Assembly (NCBI GenBank): GCA_035310125.1 | Contig: DATGEP010000238.1 | Span: 1 to 18,784, forward strand | DNA length: 18,784 nt | Source of the DNA: DATGEP01 sp035310125 | Lineage (GTDB): Bacteria > Chloroflexota > Ktedonobacteria > Ktedonobacterales > JADMIN01 | Direction: 5' to 3' | Shown: positions 15,238 through 18,784 of the stretch, piece after piece | Layout of the letters: each line of letters opens with the position of its first letter | How positions within the stretch are numbered: position 1 is the first letter of the stretch | Position numbers and translations under genes: made by a program | The notes under the pieces: model-generated | Told to the model about the DNA's origin: nothing | Database searches by the model: none | What the model saw: the letters and a program-made list of their open reading frames with translations, nothing else

Positions 15238-15511
15238 AAGTCATCTCATAAACGGATGGTAAGCTGCATCCCGTAGGAGGATGCAGCCATGGATCTGACT
15301 AGTCCTACCATCGCGCGCTCCTTTGCATCCGAGGAACCGGCGCTAGACATCGCGTGTCCCGGGCGCGTGTCCCGGGCGCGTGTTCTGGCGCCTCATCTAG
15401 CGGCCTCGCCTGACATGCGAGCACTGCCCAGTGTATACGTTGCGCAATCGTTTGTCCACGCGTAGGAGCGCATCCGCCTCCCGACGAGACGCCGCCAGCG
15501 CGCCGCCAGCA
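15238..15511 (+). other. Intergenic stretch with a short ORF and hairpin-masked ribosome site
   Basis: An open frame from ATG 15289 to TAG 15460 encodes 57 residues (MDLTSPTIARSF...) with no recognisable domain. Its AGGAGG (15275-15280) sits in the loop and 3' arm of a perfect 9-bp hairpin (15263-15271/15279-15287). The start AAGTCATCTCATAAAC (15238-15253) looks like an IS end. The frame contains a 13-bp tandem repeat. It is probably a remnant of an IS leader, but a real small gene cannot be excluded. Confidence 0.35.
15352..15383. repeat. 13-bp tandem repeat, 2.5 copies
   Basis: GCGTGTCCCGGGC occurs at 15352-15364 and 15365-15377, followed by GCGTGT (15378-15383). Because 13 is not a multiple of 3, copy-number change would shift the short ORF that contains it. 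Confidence 0.85.
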
Positions 15512-15540
15512 TTGACAGCGAACGCCACTACTGTTATATT
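15512..15540 (+). promoter_or_regulatory. Strong sigma-70-type promoter of the RHH-SRPBCC operon
   Basis: A consensus TTGACA (15512-15517), 17-bp spacer and TATATT (15535-15540). The start site is expected near 15547, giving a leader of about 43 nt that carries the operator-like repeats. Confidence 0.85.
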
Positions 15541-15573
15541 GTTACCTAGATGTGTTGTTATATTGGTAACACA
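15532..15573. promoter_or_regulatory. Operator-like repeats over the -10 and start site
   Basis: TGTTATATTG is repeated directly at 15532-15541 and 15556-15565 (24-bp period). TGTTACC (15540-15546) and GGTAACA (15565-15571) form an inverted repeat, and TGTGTT/AACACA (15551-15556/15568-15573) nests inside. The repeats cover the -10 and the transcript start, the expected site for a repressor such as the first gene's product. Confidence 0.65.
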
Positions 15574-15589
15574 TAAGTAGAGAGGCTTT

Positions 15590-15904
15590 ATGGATCATTC
15601 AGACATGAGTTCGCGGCCACACGATCGCTCGGCCTCGGTTGAGCGGGTGCAGATTGGAGCGCGCATGGAGAAGAGCATGGTCAAAGTCCTCAAGGCGCTG
15701 GCGGAATACCTTGATCTCTCACTCGGAGATCTCCTTGAGGGGATTGTCCTCCATGCCTTTGAGCAGGAACAGCCGTTTAGCGCGGAGACACTCAAACGGG
15801 TCGCCCAGCTCAGGGAAGTCTATGGCATGACCTATGACGCCAGCGCCAGCCATCACTTTATCGAAGCGCCCGCCAAACAGTCCACCGAGCAGCAGCCATC
15901 ATAG
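15590..15904 (+). CDS. Small ribbon-helix-helix-like protein, putative autorepressor
   Basis: A 104-residue protein of no certain family. Residues 18-58 fit a ribbon-helix-helix pattern: strand ERVQIGARM (18-26), helix KSMVKVLKALAEYLD (28-42), turn LS, helix GDLLEGIVLHAFE (46-58). A conserved-looking tail (LREVYGMTYDASASHHF) follows. RHH proteins bind DNA as dimers on direct or inverted repeats, and such repeats lie on its own promoter. GAGAGG precedes ATG 15590. The SRPBCC gene follows after 28 bp, so the two probably form one operon. The DNA-binding role is inference from fold pattern and context. Confidence 0.75.
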   Translation: MDHSDMSSRPHDRSASVERVQIGARMEKSMVKVLKALAEYLDLSLGDLLEGIVLHAFEQEQPFSAETLKRVAQLREVYGMTYDASASHHFIEAPAKQSTEQQPS

Positions 15905-15932
15905 CGCCGTGCGCAGAGAGGAGCATGCCGCC

Positions 15933-16418
15933 ATGTCCACGTTTGTCGCGCAGCAGATCACGCGCACGCAGACCATCCGCCTGCCAGCCCCGCCCAATGA
16001 GGTGTTCCCCCTGTTTTCTCCGCTCGGAGAAAGGCGATGGGAACCTGACTGGAACCCTGTGATGCTCTATCCGGCGTCAGGCGCGGCGCAGGTCGGAACC
16101 GTCTTCACGACGCAGCATGCCAGTGAGCCGATGAAGATATGGACCATCATCGGCTATGACCCGGAACAGACGACGATCAGCTACCTGAATGTCGCGCCAA
16201 CCTCGCATCTGACTCGGATTGACATTGCCTGCGCGGCGACTGGCCCTCAGACAACCAGCGCACGTGTCAGCTACACGCTCACGGCGCTTACGCCTCATGG
16301 CGCGGCATATCTCGACCGCTTCACGGCAGATCACTATCAGGTCTACATCGCCTCCTGGGAAGCGGCAATCGTCCACTACCTGACGCATGGGCAGCCACAC
16401 GCTCACGCACATCTATGA
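15933..16418 (+). CDS. SRPBCC family (START-like) protein
   Basis: A 161-residue protein with the SRPBCC/polyketide cyclase-like pattern: an amphipathic N-terminal strand TIRLPAPPNEVFPLFSPLGE, then WEPDWNPVMLYP, a beta-rich middle (GTVFTTQH...WTIIGYDPEQTTISYLNVAP) and a long C-terminal helix. This fold binds hydrophobic ligands in a deep pocket; the ligand is unknown. ATG 15933 is preferred because GAGAGGAG lies about 9 nt upstream; the longer in-frame start at 15834 lies inside the previous gene. It is the second gene of the RHH-SRPBCC operon and is convergent with a Rieske fragment. Confidence 0.87.
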   Translation: MSTFVAQQITRTQTIRLPAPPNEVFPLFSPLGERRWEPDWNPVMLYPASGAAQVGTVFTTQHASEPMKIWTIIGYDPEQTTISYLNVAPTSHLTRIDIACAATGPQTTSARVSYTLTALTPHGAAYLDRFTADHYQVYIASWEAAIVHYLTHGQPHAHAHL

Positions 16419-16433
16419 GGTCGCCTGAAGGGG

Positions 16434-16487
16434 TGACGCCCCAGGCAGGCAACCTCTATGCGGTTATATGCGGCTATTGGGGCGTCA
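16434..16487. repeat. Inverted repeat between convergent genes
   Basis: TGACGCCCC (16434-16442) and GGGGCGTCA (16479-16487) are perfect 9-bp arms around a 36-bp spacer, just after the SRPBCC stop. The right arm lies inside the last codons of the Rieske fragment. It could serve as a bidirectional transcript end, but no T tract follows either arm. Confidence 0.5.
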
Positions 16488-16655
16488 TCCTGACTTCGAT
16501 CTGGCCATTGCGGATGCGTGTCTTGAAGTGAGGCAGCGGGAATGTCGCGGGCCCATCGATCACACGTCCGTTGTCGAGCGCGAAGCGGGAGTTATGCCAG
16601 GGACAGGTGACGCAGCCATCGGCGATCTTGGCGCCCTTTTTCAACACGCTGGTTC
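16474..16655 (-). pseudogene. Rieske [2Fe-2S] ferredoxin-like protein, C-terminal fragment
   Basis: On the minus strand the frame reads LKKGAKIADG, then CVTCPWHNSRFALDNGRVIDGPA and the typical end IEVRMTPQ. CPWH is the second half of the Rieske cluster motif (C-x2-H). The first half (C-x-H) and the rest of the N-terminus are missing. Similarity stops at about 16650, next to an IS-end motif at 16663, so a mobile element probably cut the gene. The upstream reading frame to 16803 is unrelated IS-flank DNA. Confidence 0.8.
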
Positions 16656-16853
16656 GTTTCTGAGAGCGTGTTTTACAAAGAAGGCCGGCACAACGCAGCG
16701 GCATACGCGCTGCTGAGTGCTGAGAGACGGGGCGCCTATCAGGGAACCGGGCAAGGCAGTTGAGCAGGTGGACGAGATGTTGCTCGCATAGCCCGCACGC
16801 CATGGGAGAAGCTCGCGGTCAACAGAATGGAAAACCGGGCGAGCAGATACCGT
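16656..16853. other. Non-coding IS-flank DNA
   Basis: Starting with an IS5-like end motif, this ~200-bp stretch has no convincing gene on either strand. An 8-bp inverted repeat (AACACGCT 16643-16650, AGCGTGTT 16665-16672) bridges its left edge. Confidence 0.4.
16661..16676 (+). repeat. IS5-like terminal motif, copy A (left-end orientation)
   Basis: TGA followed by GAGCGTGTTTTAC. The same motif occurs in opposite orientation at 17491-17504 (AGAGCGTGTTTTGG on the minus strand) and 18689-18702 (AGAACGTGTTTTGG on the minus strand). Each is preceded, reading inward, by a TNA triplet, as expected of IS5/IS427-type elements that duplicate TNA. Confidence 0.6.
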
Positions 16854-17312
16854 TCATGGCTTTCTCGTATACGTCACACCCAGGTCCTGTTCCCACTGTG
16901 CACCATCGCGCGACAACTCTCCTTGAACGATGATAGTGTTTCCATCCTCGCTGAATGTGCCCGTCATGCGTTGTGAGAAGTCCGGCGCATCTCTCCACAT
17001 CTTCCAGACGCCGCCTTCGAGACTCATCTGATAGACCCTCGCAACACCCCGCTCATCGGCATAGAGCATGGAACACATTTCAACCGAGTCATCATGGCCA
17101 ATGACACTGAGCGCGCTCGGAGGGCCGGGGCGTTCCCACTCAAAATGCCAGACTAGGAGGGCTCCTTCCCTCAGCCATTCGAAAGACGAATGCCCATGCG
17201 CGGCAGATGTGAAAGCAGGATGAGTTCCCACCATAGTCCATTCACCAACCAAGCTATCAAGCTGTTTCAGCGAGCTGGTCGGTTGCGGCGGTAGTTCGGC
17301 ATGCTCTCTCAT
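16854..17312 (-). CDS. DUF1579-like lipocalin-fold protein
   Basis: A 152-residue protein with the pattern of a family close to DUF1579: LKQLDSLVGEWTMVGTHPAF, SSFEWLREGALLVWHFEW, a middle segment with ARVYQMSLEGGVWKMWRD, then RMTGTFSEDGNTI and a closing WEQDLGVTYTRK. It is a beta-barrel candidate for binding a small hydrophobic molecule or scoring of substrate; the function is not established. Start 17312 (MREHAEL) is chosen because GAAAGG lies 9 nt upstream; the upstream in-frame ATG codons (17318, 17336, 17432) lack a site or run into the IS-end region. It lies between two IS5-like end motifs 842 bp apart and may have moved with them. Confidence 0.82.
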   Translation of the reverse strand: MREHAELPPQPTSSLKQLDSLVGEWTMVGTHPAFTSAAHGHSSFEWLREGALLVWHFEWERPGPPSALSVIGHDDSVEMCSMLYADERGVARVYQMSLEGGVWKMWRDAPDFSQRMTGTFSEDGNTIIVQGELSRDGAQWEQDLGVTYTRKP

Positions 17313-17490
17313 GTTCATGAGCCTTTCGTGGTCATGCATGCGTGAGGCCGCGGAGAATCGTTCGACCAAGTGTATGGTGTAGTGCTCTATTGGGTCAAGC
17401 TGGTAGAGCGTATGCTGGAAAATCACCGACATGACGCAACGTCGTGTTCATGCGGCGGAGCGTACAGCGTTATGTCCCCTCGGCGCGTTT

Positions 17491-17508
17491 CCAAAACACG
17501 CTCTAAGA
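17491..17508 (-). repeat. IS5-like terminal motif, copy B
   Basis: On the minus strand TCTTAGAGCGTGTTTTGG. It faces copy A at 16663 and abuts the IS5 transposase fragment on its right. Reading inward, the triplet before GAGCG is TTA. Confidence 0.6.
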
Positions 17509-17780
17509 AGATCTGGGCAGATGCCGCCTATCGGGGCAAGGAGTTGGCCGACTGGTGCCGACAGCAGGGCACTGGCTGGGACCTGCAGGTCGTCGAGCGT
17601 GAGGCAGGTACGCGCGGCTTCGCTGTGCAACCACGCCGGTGGGTCGTTGAGCGTGCTTTCGCCTAGTTAAATCGCAACCGACGGCTGGCCAAGGACTACG
17701 AGCGCCGCGTGCAGACCAGCGAAACGCTGATCGAGCTGGCGGCGATTCGCCTCCTACTACGCCGCTGTGCGTGCAGATAG
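17503..17780 (+). pseudogene. IS5-family transposase, C-terminal fragment with internal stop
   Basis: The frame gives KKIWADAAYRGKELADWC (second catalytic Asp), GFAVQPRRWVVERAFA (catalytic Glu), then TAG at 17664-17666 where the family has Trp, and it resumes in the same frame with LNRNRRLAKDYERR...LIELAAIRLLLRR up to TAG 17778. The N-terminal two-thirds, including the first catalytic Asp, are missing. A single TGG-to-TAG change explains the nonsense codon. The fragment begins exactly at an IS-end motif, so at least two IS copies recombined here. Confidence 0.88.
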
Positions 17781-18059
17781 AGGGCCGTCCAACGGTGCCC
17801 TGAGTGGCTAGGCGTGTTCGGCTTTGATGACGCAGGCGAATCCTTACGTCGGGACGATCCCGGTGCAGGCAGCTTGGCGCGCGCTGGGTAGACGCTTACG
17901 AAAACCAGGGCGAGCGTTCTGGCGCGTAGAACTGCGGCAGCTACGGGACGAATCCCTTCGTGCTGCAGCTCGAGCGCGATCCACCGTGCGGTGTCGGGGC
18001 CGCTACCGCGCGACCCTTCGTATCACCTGCCGTCTGTTCGCGGGGTGTGGGCGACGGCG
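17781..18059. other. Unassigned 279-bp stretch
   Basis: No frame is convincing. A long plus-strand frame runs from 17824, but it is Arg/Ala-rich and covers the opposite strand of the monooxygenase-like gene. A broken plus-strand reading with AYENQGERSG, a stop, then YGTNPFVLQLERDP might be the decayed remains of a coding region that I cannot identify. Confidence 0.3.
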
Positions 18060-18347
18060 TTATGGCTGTTTCGGCGACAGCATAAGGGCTTCCAGCGGCC
18101 AGACCTGGAACTGGGGCATCGGAAACCCCAACTGCTGGAAGGCTGGTTCCAGCCGATCCCGGCGGAAGGTCTCCCAGGCCTCCTGGGATTCCCACACGTT
18201 GAGGACCCGCCAGCTGCCCGCCCATGGCCCCGCTAGCAGCGCCAAGCCCCCTTGCGGTGGATTGGCCGTGAGGTTCAGTTGCTGCTGGACTGCCTGGAAC
18301 TGCTCAGCGCCGACGTTTGGGGCGTCTGAAATCACCGCAATCGCCAT
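18060..18347 (-). CDS. Antibiotic biosynthesis monooxygenase-like (dimeric alpha/beta barrel) small protein
   Basis: A 95-residue protein beginning MAIAVISDAPNVGAEQFQAV and containing WRVLNVWESQEAWETF and RLEPAFQQLG, a pattern shared by small ABM/YdhR-like dimeric alpha/beta-barrel proteins. Members act as cofactor-free oxygenases or as ligand-binding proteins; which applies here is unknown. GGAGGAA lies 5 nt before ATG on the minus strand. A good promoter lies 155-190 bp upstream (18509-18537), giving an unusually long leader. It appears monocistronic and is probably inside the IS-bounded segment. Confidence 0.85.
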   Translation of the reverse strand: MAIAVISDAPNVGAEQFQAVQQQLNLTANPPQGGLALLAGPWAGSWRVLNVWESQEAWETFRRDRLEPAFQQLGFPMPQFQVWPLEALMLSPKQP

Positions 18348-18508
18348 TGGTGTTCCTCCAGCTTCTCAGGGGCAGTGGAGATAGCAAGCACAGAAGTGTC
18401 CTCCACAGTACCCAACGTTCCTGCTGAGACGAGCGCACTCTGCATCGGTATCGCCCATCTCTCCTCGCATACGACTGACCCGATATGGAGCGGCCGTATC
18501 TGTGGCCA

Positions 18509-18537
18509 AGTATACAAGGTAATCGGGATGATGTCAC
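18509..18537 (-). promoter_or_regulatory. Promoter of the ABM-like gene
   Basis: On the minus strand GTGACA (18537-18532), 17-bp spacer, TATACT (18514-18509). The start site near 18502 leaves a leader of about 155 nt before the ATG at 18347. Confidence 0.7.
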
Positions 18538-18688
18538 CCCTACCAGCACGTATCTTACTGATGCCTGCGCGGACATCCATGGATCTGCTGGATGGAGTCA
18601 GACCACATGGGCAAGCGCGTGTGCGCCAAGTTTAGTTCTCAGCGCAGATGTCAGTAACGTGCCAGTCGCCACCTATTCGCTGCGCATT

Positions 18689-18706
18689 CCAAAACACGTT
18701 CTGAGA
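18689..18706 (-). repeat. IS5-like terminal motif, copy C
   Basis: On the minus strand TCTCAGAACGTGTTTTGG. On the plus strand the motif is followed by TGA (18702-18704), matching the TGA in front of copy A (16661-16663), consistent with the two ends of one ~2.04-kb inserted segment. Confidence 0.55.
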
Positions 18707-18784
18707 CAGACCGGCCGACGGGGTCTGGGAGGGTAGCAAATGGGACTCACTCCAAGTCATTGGTTCGTGAGGTCGATGGGTGCG

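Larger units (their letters stand above)
18348..18784. other. Leader and non-coding DNA to the window end
   Basis: No gene is supported in these 437 bp. They hold the long leader and promoter of the minus-strand monooxygenase-like gene and, near the end, an IS5-like end motif. Short open frames on either strand show no recognisable protein. Confidence 0.4.

Noticed and set aside
16656..16803. Upstream part of the minus-strand Rieske frame
   Set aside because: The residues before LKKGAK do not fit a Rieske protein and are encoded by IS-end flank DNA.
17824..18384. 186-codon plus-strand frame
   Set aside because: Arg-rich, antisense to the well-started ABM-like gene, no domain; not reported as a gene.
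1..18784. CRISPR array or long regular repeats
   Set aside because: No series of regularly spaced 25-40-bp repeats is present; repeats are limited to short pairs.
7161..18784. Second attachment site matching the tRNA-Arg 3' end
   Set aside because: No other copy of the T-arm/acceptor sequence was seen in the window, so island limits cannot be set here.

Overview
This is bacterial DNA. The first ~53 bases are the reverse complement of a 16S rRNA 5' end, so a ribosomal operon leaves the window on the minus strand. GC-rich core genes, an XPB-Bax1 pair, a MocR regulator, a DUF2721 protein and scattered IS630/IS5/Tn3 debris would fit Chloroflexota, perhaps Ktedonobacteria-like. That placement is inference only; the rRNA stub is too short to settle it.

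Positions 1-7185 look like chromosomal backbone. They hold the 16S stub with its leader and promoter, a YgjP/DUF45 zinc metalloprotein, a rho-independent terminator, a flavin amine oxidase, a two-gene XPB helicase-Bax1 (DUF790) operon, a convergent DUF2721 membrane protein, and tRNA-Arg(TCT) with its own promoter. A clean GAAC-N4-GTTC (LexA/SOS-type) palindrome sits at the predicted start site of the helicase operon, suggesting a DNA-damage-induced repair module. The Bax1 partner seems to have lost the acidic residues of its nuclease core and has an extra C-terminal domain.

From the tRNA-Arg onward the DNA is less GC-rich and full of recombinase fragments, like an island or integration hot spot. 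A C-terminal tyrosine-integrase fragment is spliced onto a transposase N-terminus. A minus-strand run of redox/catabolic genes (SDR-cupin fusion, DUF1330, MDR reductase, class II aldolase, MBL-fold hydrolase, FAD monooxygenase) lies divergent from a MocR-type regulator whose upstream region has two identical 9-bp direct repeats. Three of these genes are damaged: the SDR-cupin has a one-base frameshift in a G run, the aldolase has had its C-terminus replaced by antisense IS630 DNA, and the MBL gene is frameshifted and fused by deletion to the tail of a lost gene.

The right part (14.9-18.8 kb) is a mosaic: a Tn3-family transposase N-terminus, a short ORF with its ribosome site in a hairpin, a well-promoted operon of a ribbon-helix-helix-like protein plus an SRPBCC protein with operator-like repeats, a Rieske fragment, a DUF1579-like protein, an IS5 transposase fragment with a nonsense codon, and an antibiotic-biosynthesis-monooxygenase-like protein with its own promoter. 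Three copies of an IS5-like end motif frame parts of this region.
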